6,569 nucleotides of DNA from Pseudomonadota bacterium (GCA_023431725.1 JAEYVN010000091.1:1-6569), one strand, 5' to 3'. Counted from the first letter of the stretch, positions 1 to 5,309 are shown. The notes: generated by a model from the letters alone, not told the origin. Program-made: numbers and translations.

Positions 1-2
1 CG

Positions 3-914
3 GCCGAAGAGCTTGGCGCCGACGGCGCTTACTTCCGTGTGCATCATTTCGCGCGTCAGCTTGGCTCGCCGTTTCCGCTGCTGGCGGCCGTGGGGGCGAA
101 GACGAAAAAGATCGAGATCGGCACTGCCGTCATCGACATGCGCTACGAGAACCCGCTCTATATGGCCGAGGATGCCGGCAGCGCCGATCTCATCAGCGGC
201 GGTCGGCTGCAACTCGGCATCAGCCGCGGCTCGCCCGAGCAGGTGATCGATGGCTGGCGCTATTTCGGTTACGCGCCGCAAGAGGGCATGGACGATGCCA
301 ACATGGCGCGACGTCACACCGAAGTGTTTCTCGATGTGCTGCAGGGCAAAGGCTTTGCAAAGCCCAATCCGCGGCCGATGTTTCCGAACCCGCCTGGCCT
401 GCTGCGGCTCGAGCCGTATGCGGAAGGCTTGCGCGAACGCATCTGGTGGGGCGCCTCCACCAATGCGACCGCGGAATGGGCGGCGAAGCTCGGCATGAAT
501 CTGCAAAGCTCGACGCTGAAGATCGACGAGAGCGGCAAGCCGTTTCATGTCCAGCAGGCCGAGCAGATCCGCATTTTCCGTGCGGCCTGGAAGGAAGCAG
601 GGCATACACGCGAGCCGCGCGTGTCGGTGTCGCGCAGCATCTTCGCCCTGGTGGATGATCGCGACCGCATGTACTTCGACCGCGACGAGAGCGAGGACCA
701 GATCGGCTTCCTCAGCGAAAGCGAACGCGCCATCTTCGGCCGGAGCTATGCGGATGAGCCGGACAGGCTGATCGCGCAACTCAAGCAGGACGAAGCGATT
801 GCGGAAGCGGACACGCTGCTGCTGACGGTGCCCAACCAGCTTGGCGTCGATTACAACGCGCATGTGATCGAGGCGATCCTCAAGCATGTCGCGCCAGGCC
901 TCGGCTGGCGCTGA
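3..914 (+). CDS. LLM-class flavin-dependent oxidoreductase, 5'-truncated
   Basis: C-terminal 303 residues of a luciferase-like monooxygenase (bacterial luciferase superfamily, TIM-barrel). Such enzymes use reduced FMN or F420 to oxidise small organic substrates in the cytoplasm; the substrate cannot be told from sequence. The frame is open from base 3 (AEELGADGAYFRVHHF) to the TGA at 912-914, so the ATG at 39 is internal and the true start lies outside the window. Family marks are the His-His after the second strand (VHHF), LLAAVGAKTKKIEIGTAVI, the NPLYMAEDAG segment and the DLISGGRLQLGISRGSPEQ signature, followed by a late TNATAEWAAKLGMN segment. Family members are usually about 330-350 residues, so roughly 30-40 residues are missing. 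It ends three bases before a terminator-like palindrome and converges on the transporter gene. Family assignment is firm; the reaction is unknown. Confidence 0.9.
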   Translation, partial: AEELGADGAYFRVHHFARQLGSPFPLLAAVGAKTKKIEIGTAVIDMRYENPLYMAEDAGSADLISGGRLQLGISRGSPEQVIDGWRYFGYAPQEGMDDANMARRHTEVFLDVLQGKGFAKPNPRPMFPNPPGLLRLEPYAEGLRERIWWGASTNATAEWAAKLGMNLQSSTLKIDESGKPFHVQQAEQIRIFRAAWKEAGHTREPRVSVSRSIFALVDDRDRMYFDRDESEDQIGFLSESERAIFGRSYADEPDRLIAQLKQDEAIAEADTLLLTVPNQLGVDYNAHVIEAILKHVAPGLGWR

Positions 915-917
915 TGT

Positions 918-969
918 CTAGAGGCTTTATGATTTTGATGTAATCAAAGCCAGGCCTCTAGTTTTTATT
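918..969 (+). terminator. Intrinsic terminator-like hairpin after the oxidoreductase gene
   Basis: CTAGAGGC (918-925) pairs perfectly with GCCTCTAG (954-961), enclosing an inner stem TTTGAT (934-939) / ATCAAA (943-948) with a 3-base loop. An alternative pairing uses GGCTTT (923-928) with AAAGCC (946-951). The outer stem is followed directly by TTTTTATT (962-969), the U-tract expected for rho-independent termination. It starts three bases after the oxidoreductase stop codon. It also forms one half of the larger repeat at 918-1023, so termination may be a use made of a repeat rather than its origin. Confidence 0.7.
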
Positions 970-1023
970 CTGGCGCGTTTTCTTAACGCGAACCGGTATC
1001 CAATTCGCTTGAAAACGCTCTAG
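918..1023. repeat. Compound palindromic intergenic element bounded by CTAGAG/CTCTAG
   Basis: The whole convergent gap is one structured block. Its outer ends are inverted CTAGAG (918-923) and CTCTAG (1018-1023). The left half is the terminator-like hairpin. The right half is a second palindrome: GCGTTTTC (975-982) pairs with GAAAACGC (1011-1018), and GCGAA (988-992) pairs with TTCGC (1004-1008) around a loop containing ACCGGT. Three CTAG tetramers, rare in most bacterial DNA, lie at 918, 958 and 1020. From memory, the right half read on the minus strand (a GGATACCGGTTCGCGT core between GCGTTTTC-type arms) resembles a dispersed intergenic repeat of Bradyrhizobium and Rhodopseudomonas genomes. 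That identity was not checked here. Confidence 0.6.
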
Positions 1024-2237
1024 GACCGCGCGCTGCCTGCGCGCGTTCGCAACGACAGGGCGATCATCAGCACGATATTGATGATCGCCAGCAGCGCGAG
1101 TGCGGTGATGGTGGCGGATGTGCCGTAGTGTTCGATCGCCCATGCGCCCGCCGCCGGTGCAAGCGCCTGCACGATCAAACTCGGCATGGCGATCTTGCCC
1201 ATCAGGCGCGGAAATCGTTCCGGACCGAACAGGGCGAGTGGCAATGTCCCGCGCGCGATCCATGTGATGCCATAGCCCGCGGCATAGAGAATGACGGCCA
1301 GCGCTACGATGCGCCAGCTGGTCATCAGCATCAAAAGTCCGATCGCCATCAATGACACCGAGGCGGCAAGCGTCCAGGTCGGATGATAGCGACGGCCGAA
1401 CAGGCTTTCGACGACGCGGGCGGCTACCTGTGCGGGACCGAACAATGTGCCGAGCGCGACCGCCGCGGCGAAGTCCAGCCCGCGCGCCTGCAGGAAAATC
1501 AGCAGATGCACGACGACGATCGAGCCGATGCCGGCAGCGAGCGACAGGACCAGCGCCAGAATTATCAGGATTGATTTTTCATGGTCTGCTGTTCCGTGGA
1601 GCGCGCGCTGCGTGGGCGCGGGCTTCACGATAACCGGCTTCTCGTCATCGGCATCGTCGGGCTTCGCTGCCGCCCGCATCGCGTAAAGCTGCAGCGGCAG
1701 CGCCACTAACAGATGAAGGCCGGCATAGACGAAACACGCGCCGCGCCAGCCGATGCTCTCGACCAGAAACGCGCTCAGCGGCCAGCAGACCGTCGATGCA
1801 AAGCCACCGAACAAGGTGAGGTTGGTGATCGGCCCGCGCGCGGCGTGACCGTACAGCTTGCCGAGCGCCGCAAACACCGCGTCGTAAAGCCCGGTGCCCA
1901 TGCCGAGACCGACAATGATCCAGCCGGCAAGATAGATCGGCAGCGTTGGCGCGACGCCGATGGTTGCAAGGCCGGTGGCAAAGAGGAGAGAGCTCGCCGC
2001 AAGCACAGGGCGGCCGCTATGCCGTTCGATCCATTTGCCGACTTGCGGTGAGATCAACCCGCCGATCAGAAGGCCGATCGAGACGCCGCCGACCACCCAG
2101 GACAGCGGCCAGCCGGTGTCGGCCACGATGGGCGGTGCGAGCACGGCGGGGAAATAGAACGACGAGCCCCAGGCGAGAATCTGGACGATGCCCAGACAGA
2201 CGATCGTCACCCATTGGCTGCGGACACCGGCATGCAT
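1020..2237 (-). CDS. Major facilitator superfamily (MFS) transporter
   Basis: A complete 405-residue inner-membrane secondary transporter of the MFS_1 type, at the family's usual length of about 400. The hydrophobic pattern fits 12 segments in two halves (first helix about residues 9-33) joined by a charged, Pro/Lys-rich cytoplasmic loop at about 187-220. A degenerate motif A, GKWIERHSGRPVL (67-79), sits in the loop between helices 2 and 3. The ATG at 2237 is the farthest upstream start possible, because an in-frame TAA lies 12 bases before it; no good ribosome binding site is visible. The stop TAG (1020-1022) lies in the terminal CTAG of the adjacent repeat, so the tail GSARS may have been set by that element. 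It follows the kinase by 59 bases on the same strand and may share its transcript. The substrate is not predictable; efflux is only a guess from the context. Confidence 0.9.
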   Translation of the reverse strand: MHAGVRSQWVTIVCLGIVQILAWGSSFYFPAVLAPPIVADTGWPLSWVVGGVSIGLLIGGLISPQVGKWIERHSGRPVLAASSLLFATGLATIGVAPTLPIYLAGWIIVGLGMGTGLYDAVFAALGKLYGHAARGPITNLTLFGGFASTVCWPLSAFLVESIGWRGACFVYAGLHLLVALPLQLYAMRAAAKPDDADDEKPVIVKPAPTQRALHGTADHEKSILIILALVLSLAAGIGSIVVVHLLIFLQARGLDFAAAVALGTLFGPAQVAARVVESLFGRRYHPTWTLAASVSLMAIGLLMLMTSWRIVALAVILYAAGYGITWIARGTLPLALFGPERFPRLMGKIAMPSLIVQALAPAAGAWAIEHYGTSATITALALLAIINIVLMIALSLRTRAGSARS

Positions 2238-2266
2238 CCGGCAACGTTAGCCGAATGCCGGAGGCG

Positions 2267-2294
2267 ATCAATATCGGGCGTTCGATATGTTGAT
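2267..2294. repeat. Small imperfect inverted repeat between kinase and transporter genes
   Basis: ATCAA-TATCG (2267-2276) pairs with CGATA (2283-2287) and TTGAT (2290-2294), with a 6-base loop and a 2-base bulge. It lies within the 59-base gap, two bases beyond the kinase stop codon on the minus strand. No U-tract follows, so it is not a convincing terminator. It could be an mRNA stability structure or a protein-binding site ahead of the transporter gene. I see nothing else in this gap. Confidence 0.35.
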
Positions 2295-2296
2295 AA

Positions 2297-3550
2297 TCAG
2301 CGCAGCGGCAATGTCACGCGCAGGCAGCTGCCCCGATCCAGCGCAGACATCACGCTGACATCGCCGCCATGCAGGCGTGCAATCTGACGTGCAATCGACA
2401 AGCCCAGCCCTGAGCCCTTGGTCTCACCGGGCAGGCGATAGAACGGAATGAACACGCGCTCGCGTTCATCCGCCGGGATGCCGTTGCCGGTATCGAGAAC
2501 GTCGATGATCGCGCGGTCGTCCTTGCGCTGCACGATGATGCGGATCGGCGGTTCGCCATGGCGCGACGCGTTGTCGAGCAAATTGCGGATCAGGCGCCGC
2601 AGCAGTCGCGCATCGCCGTTGACGGTGATCGCATCACCTTCGATCGCATCGCCTTCAACCTGACAATCGTCGTAACGCGCGGCTTCTTCCGCCGCGAGAG
2701 CGAGCAGATCGATGCTCTCGCGGTCAGGCAGGCTTCCGGCGATGTCGAGACGGCTGGCCAGCAGAATGTCGTCCACCAGCCCGTCCAGTTCGGCAATGTC
2801 CTGTTCCAGTGCGGCCTTGTATTTCGGGTCCTGTTTCTGTTGCAGCAATTCGATGCCGAGACGGATGCGCGACAATGGCGTGCGGATTTCGTGCGAGGCA
2901 TGCGCAAGAAGGAGGCGATGCGCGTTGACAAGTTCTTCGATGCGCACGGCCGCATGATTGAAGCTTTCGGCAAGCTGGGCCACCTCGTCGCGGCCCTCCA
3001 CTTTCACCCGCGCAGACAGATCGCCCGAGCCCAGCGTTTCGACGCCCTTTTGCAGCCGCTCAAGGCGGCGCGTCAGTCCGCGCACGACAGGAAAGGCGCA
3101 CAACGCGATGAGGAGTGCGATGGCGCCGAGCACCAACACGAGACCCAGGGCGGGATGCGCATGGCGCGGCGGCGCACCGGCGACGATCCAGCGTTGATCC
3201 GGCAGTTGCAATGCGAAGGCTGGTCCGCCCGGGCCATAGATCCATCCACCCCGGCTGCGCGTCGGCGCCGGCAGCGGCCGTCCCCATCGCGCAACCGGAC
3301 GCAGCGTTTCGTCAAACAATGACAGGTCGAGTTTCAGACGTTTGGCGAGCCGGTCGATGGCCTCCTGCTGTTCGGCAGCCGGCGCGCTCGCTGGTGGCAA
3401 AGCGGCCGCGGCAAGCTCGCCGGCGACTTCAAAGCCTTCGGTGAAGGCACCGGGCTGGACGCCGAACCGCCAGATCGCACCGGCCACCAGGACCACGAGC
3501 AGCAGCGTCACCACGATGGTGAGGTAGATCTTCTTATAGAGCCGCTTCAT
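2297..3550 (-). CDS. CpxA-like sensor histidine kinase
   Basis: A 417-residue membrane histidine kinase, probable partner of the response regulator encoded just upstream. Order of parts: a first membrane segment at about residues 8-29, a periplasmic sensor domain of about 100 residues (30-133, no family recognised), a second membrane segment at 134-156, then HAMP (about 157-209). The dimerisation domain follows, with phospho-acceptor His220 in ASHEIRTPLSRIRLGIELL. The ATPase domain has the N box IRNLLDNASRHG (321-332), the G1 box DTGNGI (353-358), the F box FIPFYR and the G2 box GSGLGLSIA (379-387). All catalytic motifs are intact. The sequence around His220 resembles E. coli CpxA (SHELRTPLTRLQLG, from memory). 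A five-residue EGDAI tandem duplication lies at 299-308. The ATG at 3550 precedes MKRLYKKIYLTIVV, a sensible positive-inside start, but no clear Shine-Dalgarno is seen. A 164-base gap with palindromic repeats separates it from the regulator. Confidence 0.93.
   Translation of the reverse strand: MKRLYKKIYLTIVVTLLLVVLVAGAIWRFGVQPGAFTEGFEVAGELAAAALPPASAPAAEQQEAIDRLAKRLKLDLSLFDETLRPVARWGRPLPAPTRSRGGWIYGPGGPAFALQLPDQRWIVAGAPPRHAHPALGLVLVLGAIALLIALCAFPVVRGLTRRLERLQKGVETLGSGDLSARVKVEGRDEVAQLAESFNHAAVRIEELVNAHRLLLAHASHEIRTPLSRIRLGIELLQQKQDPKYKAALEQDIAELDGLVDDILLASRLDIAGSLPDRESIDLLALAAEEAARYDDCQVEGDAIEGDAITVNGDARLLRRLIRNLLDNASRHGEPPIRIIVQRKDDRAIIDVLDTGNGIPADERERVFIPFYRLPGETKGSGLGLSIARQIARLHGGDVSVMSALDRGSCLRVTLPLR
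2627..2656 (-). repeat. 15-base tandem duplication inside the kinase gene (EGDAI x2)
   Basis: Two adjacent 15-base units, 2627-2641 and 2642-2656, match at 14 of 15 positions and encode EGDAI twice (residues 299-308). The one difference is synonymous (GGC/GGT). They lie in the ATPase domain before the N box, where loop length varies in this family, so the insertion is likely tolerated. Confidence 0.75.
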
Positions 3551-3596
3551 GGGCGATCAGTCTGCTGGCCTGCGGGATGCTCTGCGTGCACTGAGC

Positions 3597-3681
3597 TGTC
3601 ATCGCCTGCGAAGGCAGGCGATCCAGTGAATGCAAGTGTATCGTCTGCGTACTGGATGCCCCGCCTTCGCGGGGCATGACA
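3597..3681. repeat. Inverted pair of 31-base palindromic repeat units (REP/BIME-like)
   Basis: Unit 1 (3597-3627) and unit 2 (3651-3681) are inverted copies separated by 23 bases. Each is a hairpin: ATCGCCTGC-GAAG-GCAGGCGAT (3601-3622) and ATGCCCCGC-CTTC-GCGGGGCAT (3656-3677), both with 9-base perfect stems and 4-base loops. The outer flanks (TGTCAT and ATCCAGT) are identical. Unit 1 and the reverse complement of unit 2 agree at 25 of 31 bases. All six differences are three compensated base pairs in the stem. The ten bases GCGATCCAGT (3618-3627) recur at 3693-3702, perhaps a further degenerate copy. The element occupies most of the 164-base gap between regulator and kinase. From memory, similar GAAG-loop palindromes are very common between genes in Bradyrhizobium relatives. 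Confidence 0.85.
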
Positions 3682-3714
3682 ACGAGCATGGCGCGATCCA
3701 GTTGCATCGAATGG

Positions 3715-4401
3715 CTAGTCCTGCGCTTTCGCGAAGACATAGCCGGCGCCACGCACGGTGATGACCCGGCGCGGCTTCTTCGCATCGTCTTCGATGGCGG
3801 CGCGGATGCGCGAGATATGCACATCGATCGAGCGATCGAATGCTTCAAGCGTTTCGCTCTTCATCAGGTTCATGATGGTGTCGCGCGAAAGCACGCGCCC
3901 GGCGTTTTCGGCCAGCGCCAGCAGCAGGGCGAATTGATAGCTGGTGAGCGGGCACTCGTCGCCATCGAGCCGCACCTGCCGCGCGGCGGTGTCGATCTCC
4001 AGCCGGCCGAAGCGCATCAGGTCGGTCTTGCGCTCCGATCGCGCGCGGCGGAGCAGGGCGCGCAGCCGCGCCAGCAACTCGCGCGGCTCGAACGGCTTGG
4101 GCAGATAATCGTCGGCGCCCATTTCGAGGCCGACCACGCGATCCATGGCATCGCCGCGCGCGGTCAGCATCAGGATCGGCGTCTGCGATTTTTCGCGGAT
4201 GCGGCGGCAGACATCGAGGCCGTCCATGTCGGGCAGCATCAGATCGAGAATGAGAACGTCGAACGGCTGGCGTTCCTGCAGCGCCATGCCGGTGCTGCCG
4301 GACGGCGCGATCGCGGTCTGGAAGCCGGCCTCGCCAAGATAATTGGCAATCATCTCGGCCAGCCGGCGGTCGTCTTCGATGAGCAGGATACGGTCGGTCA
4401 C
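3715..4401 (-). CDS. OmpR-family response regulator, CpxR-like
   Basis: A complete 228-residue two-component transcription factor. The receiver domain (about 1-120) has the acidic pocket E9-D10-D11, phospho-acceptor Asp53 (LILDLMLPDMDG), Thr80 and Lys102 (LPKPF). The C-terminal winged helix (about 128-226) ends with FDRSIDVHISRIRAAI and VRGAGYVF. Runs such as LTARG..DRVVGLEMGADDYLPKPF and FDRSIDVHIS closely match E. coli CpxR (FDRAIDMHIS, from memory), so it probably binds a CpxR-like box. The start is GTG at 4401: an in-frame TAG ends 9 bases upstream, and a later start would cut the first receiver strand. No Shine-Dalgarno precedes it, and a terminator-like U-tract ends 11 bases upstream. 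The likely partner kinase lies downstream across a repeat-filled gap; the CpxP-like gene lies upstream. Family is certain; CpxR orthology is probable. Confidence 0.95.
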   Translation of the reverse strand: MTDRILLIEDDRRLAEMIANYLGEAGFQTAIAPSGSTGMALQERQPFDVLILDLMLPDMDGLDVCRRIREKSQTPILMLTARGDAMDRVVGLEMGADDYLPKPFEPRELLARLRALLRRARSERKTDLMRFGRLEIDTAARQVRLDGDECPLTSYQFALLLALAENAGRVLSRDTIMNLMKSETLEAFDRSIDVHISRIRAAIEDDAKKPRRVITVRGAGYVFAKAQD

Positions 4402-4407
4402 CGGGGC

Positions 4408-4413
4408 AATCTA
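4408..4413 (-). promoter_or_regulatory. Possible -10 element (TAGATT) for a leaderless response-regulator mRNA
   Basis: TAGATT on the minus strand matches four of six bases of TATAAT and ends six bases before the GTG, so transcription would start at or next to the start codon. This would explain the missing ribosome binding site. No acceptable -35 is seen at 16-18 bases, so this is weak and competes with read-through from the CpxP-like gene. Confidence 0.2.
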
Positions 4414-4483
4414 AAACAAAAAGAGGGCAAATGGGTGGGAGCATCCATTCAGGGGACGAACGCGACGCTCCCACCCAACCCTC
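4413..4483 (-). terminator. Terminator-like hairpin between the CpxP-like gene and the response regulator
   Basis: Read on the minus strand, TGGGTGGGAGC (4477-4467) pairs perfectly over 11 bases with GCTCCCACCCA (4442-4432) around a 24-base loop. The stem extends past a 1x4 internal loop through GAGGG (4483-4479) and CCCTC (4427-4423). TTTTTGTTTT (4422-4413) follows at once. Stem, then uninterrupted U-rich tract, is the form of an intrinsic terminator. Its position fits either the end of the CpxP-like transcript or an attenuator in the leader of the regulator, whose start is 11 bases beyond the tract. The G-tracts of its 5' arm are shared with a quadruplex motif. Confidence 0.65.
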
Positions 4484-4485
4484 CC
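4470..4485 (-). promoter_or_regulatory. Canonical G-quadruplex motif on the transcribed strand
   Basis: The minus strand reads GGGAGGGTTGGGTGGG: four G3 tracts with loops of 1, 2 and 1 bases, a class of short-loop motif known to fold very stably. It would be present in any RNA reading from the CpxP-like gene toward the regulator. The four tracts also lie in the 5' arm of the terminator-like hairpin, so the two folds exclude each other. Folding in the cell is inference. Confidence 0.6.
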
Positions 4486-4514
4486 GTCCGGACCAGCGGG
4501 CTGACGGTCCGGAC
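4486..4514. repeat. Inverted repeat made of two GTCCGGAC palindromes
   Basis: GTCCGGACC (4486-4494) and GGTCCGGAC (4506-4514) form a perfect 9-base stem with an 11-base loop. Each arm is itself the 8-base palindrome GTCCGGAC (4486-4493 and 4507-4514), with starts 21 bases apart, about two helical turns. It could be an RNA hairpin abutting the quadruplex motif or a pair of dimer-binding DNA sites. No U-tract follows on either strand. The remaining bases of this gap, 4515-4575, show nothing I recognise. Confidence 0.6.
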
Positions 4515-4575
4515 CTGAAACATGGCGACGCGGGATGGAGCCGGAATCGCCGGGAGGGCATTGCGATGGCGACAA

Positions 4576-5166
4576 TCAGCCGTGCCGCCAGCCGCCGGGA
4601 CCACGCGCACCGAACGGCGGGATGCGGTCATTGAGCTTGCGGCGCTGTTCGGGCGACAGGATCTCGGCGGCATCGCCGAGCGCCTGCACGACGCGCTTCG
4701 ATACGCTGTCGGCGAGCGCGATCTGCTCGGCGCGCAGCTTTTCCATCGCGCCGCGATCGATCGTGGTCTGCGTCAGCAACTCGCGCGCCTGACGGCGAGC
4801 CTCCTGGGCTTTCTCGCGGGCGGGCATGACGTCTTTCAGCATGCCGCGCATGATGGTGCGCAGCTTGTCCTGCTGCTCGTTGCTGGCGTCGAGTTCGACG
4901 GCGAGATGGCGCACCATGCGGTCGGCACGATCCTCGATCTGGGCGGGATCGAGCGGTCCGCCCCAGGAGCCGCCCCAGTGGCCGCGCATGCTGCCCGGGC
5001 CGAAGCCGAACGGATTGCTGACCGCTTTGGTCACGGCGGCGCCGGTCAGTCCGGCGGCGAGGACGAGGGTTGCAAAGAGGAGGGTGCGGCCGCGCCGGGT
5101 GCGCGGGGCGGGACCGTATGGAGCGGGGGACGGCTCCGGACGGTCAGCGTTGTGCGGTTCGGTCAT
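4576..5166 (-). CDS. Spy/CpxP-like periplasmic protein (LTXXQ / heavy-metal-sensor type)
   Basis: A 196-residue envelope protein. A short cytoplasmic Pro-rich, then Arg-rich N-terminus (1-27, ending PRTRRGR) leads into one hydrophobic segment (about 28-47), with no clear cleavage site, so it may be a membrane-anchored periplasmic protein. A Gly/Trp-rich linker (52-71) follows, then a charged, helix-rich domain (about 73-182) with LDASNEQQDKLR (92-103) and LSPEQRRKL (170-178), the two LTxxQ-like motifs of the Spy/CpxP fold. Known members are periplasmic chaperones or metal-linked stress sensors; E. coli CpxP restrains the kinase CpxA. The ATG at 5166 was chosen because AGGAG (5179-5175) lies 8 bases upstream; an upstream in-frame ATG at 5205 has no such site and would add a non-family tail. 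It precedes the CpxR-like regulator and kinase on the same strand and has a CpxR-box match 84 bases upstream. A metal-binding role is not shown: the linker has only a few His. Confidence 0.85.
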   Translation of the reverse strand: MTEPHNADRPEPSPAPYGPAPRTRRGRTLLFATLVLAAGLTGAAVTKAVSNPFGFGPGSMRGHWGGSWGGPLDPAQIEDRADRMVRHLAVELDASNEQQDKLRTIMRGMLKDVMPAREKAQEARRQARELLTQTTIDRGAMEKLRAEQIALADSVSKRVVQALGDAAEILSPEQRRKLNDRIPPFGARGPGGWRHG

Positions 5167-5174
5167 TGAAGGCT

Positions 5175-5179
5175 CTCCT
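5175..5179 (-). promoter_or_regulatory. Ribosome binding site of the CpxP-like gene
   Basis: AGGAG on the minus strand, 8 bases from the ATG at 5166. It decides between this start and the upstream in-frame ATG at 5205. Confidence 0.8.
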
Positions 5180-5189
5180 GAAGGTCTCA

Positions 5190-5206
5190 CGTGGCTTGCG
5201 GCCACG
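5190..5206 (-). repeat. Small hairpin in the leader of the CpxP-like gene
   Basis: CGTGGC (5190-5195) pairs with GCCACG (5201-5206) over a 5-base loop, about 11 bases upstream of the Shine-Dalgarno of the CpxP-like gene. It could affect the leader mRNA. Short GC-rich stems arise often by chance, so support is low. Confidence 0.3.
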
Positions 5207-5249
5207 GATGCAATCTGGATGAGCCGCGTTTCAGCGGAATGTGCGCCGT

Positions 5250-5264
5250 GTAAAGTTATGTAAA
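5250..5264 (+). promoter_or_regulatory. CpxR-box match (GTAAA-N5-GTAAA)
   Basis: GTAAA (5250-5254), GTTAT, GTAAA (5260-5264) is an exact match to the enterobacterial CpxR consensus of two GTAAA half-sites five bases apart. Each half-site lies in a longer direct repeat, TGTAAAGT, spaced 10 bases, one helical turn, as expected for a tandem OmpR-family dimer. It lies in the 258-base divergent region, 84 bases before the CpxP-like start and 160 before the universal stress start. The CpxR-like regulator encoded nearby is the obvious candidate binder. Use of the enterobacterial consensus in this lineage is inference. Confidence 0.65.
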
Positions 5265-5285
5265 GTCGTCGCGATCCGATTTACT

Positions 5286-5309
5286 CCGCGCGAAGCGATT
5301 GCTGCGCGG
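5286..5309. repeat. Hairpin-forming inverted repeat in the divergent promoter region
   Basis: CCGCGC (5286-5291) pairs with GCGCGG (5304-5309), with an inner AGC/GCT stem around GATT. It lies between the CpxR-box match and the universal stress gene. Function unknown; it may be a binding site or chance in GC-rich DNA. Confidence 0.35.

Noticed and set aside
39..914. Complete oxidoreductase gene starting at ATG 39
   Set aside because: The frame is open to the window edge and the residues before 39 (AEELGADGAYFRV) are conserved family sequence, so the gene is truncated by the window.
2558..3322. 254-codon open frame on the plus strand opposite the histidine kinase
   Set aside because: It is antisense to a complete kinase with all motifs, shows no recognisable domain, and long antisense frames are expected in GC-rich codon-biased genes.
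3597..3681. CRISPR-like array from two repeats with a 23-base spacer
   Set aside because: There are only two units, in inverted orientation and diverged by compensated stem changes, with no cas genes; REP-like palindromes fit better.
4425..4455. Second G-quadruplex motif on the plus strand
   Set aside because: Four G-tracts exist but loops are 5, 1 and 12 bases, and this strand is not the transcribed sense; weak compared with the minus-strand motif.
3676..4518. 280-codon open frame on the plus strand opposite the response regulator
   Set aside because: It runs through the mirror of a clear OmpR-family gene, the repeat end and the terminator hairpin; composition is Arg/Gln/His-rich shadow sequence with no domain.
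4522..5169. 215-codon open frame on the plus strand opposite the CpxP-like gene
   Set aside because: The minus-strand frame has a Shine-Dalgarno, a membrane segment and LTxxQ-like motifs; the plus frame has none of these.
5167..5205. Upstream start for the CpxP-like gene at 5205
   Set aside because: The ATG at 5166 has AGGAG at 8 bases; the upstream ATG has no such site and would read through the leader.
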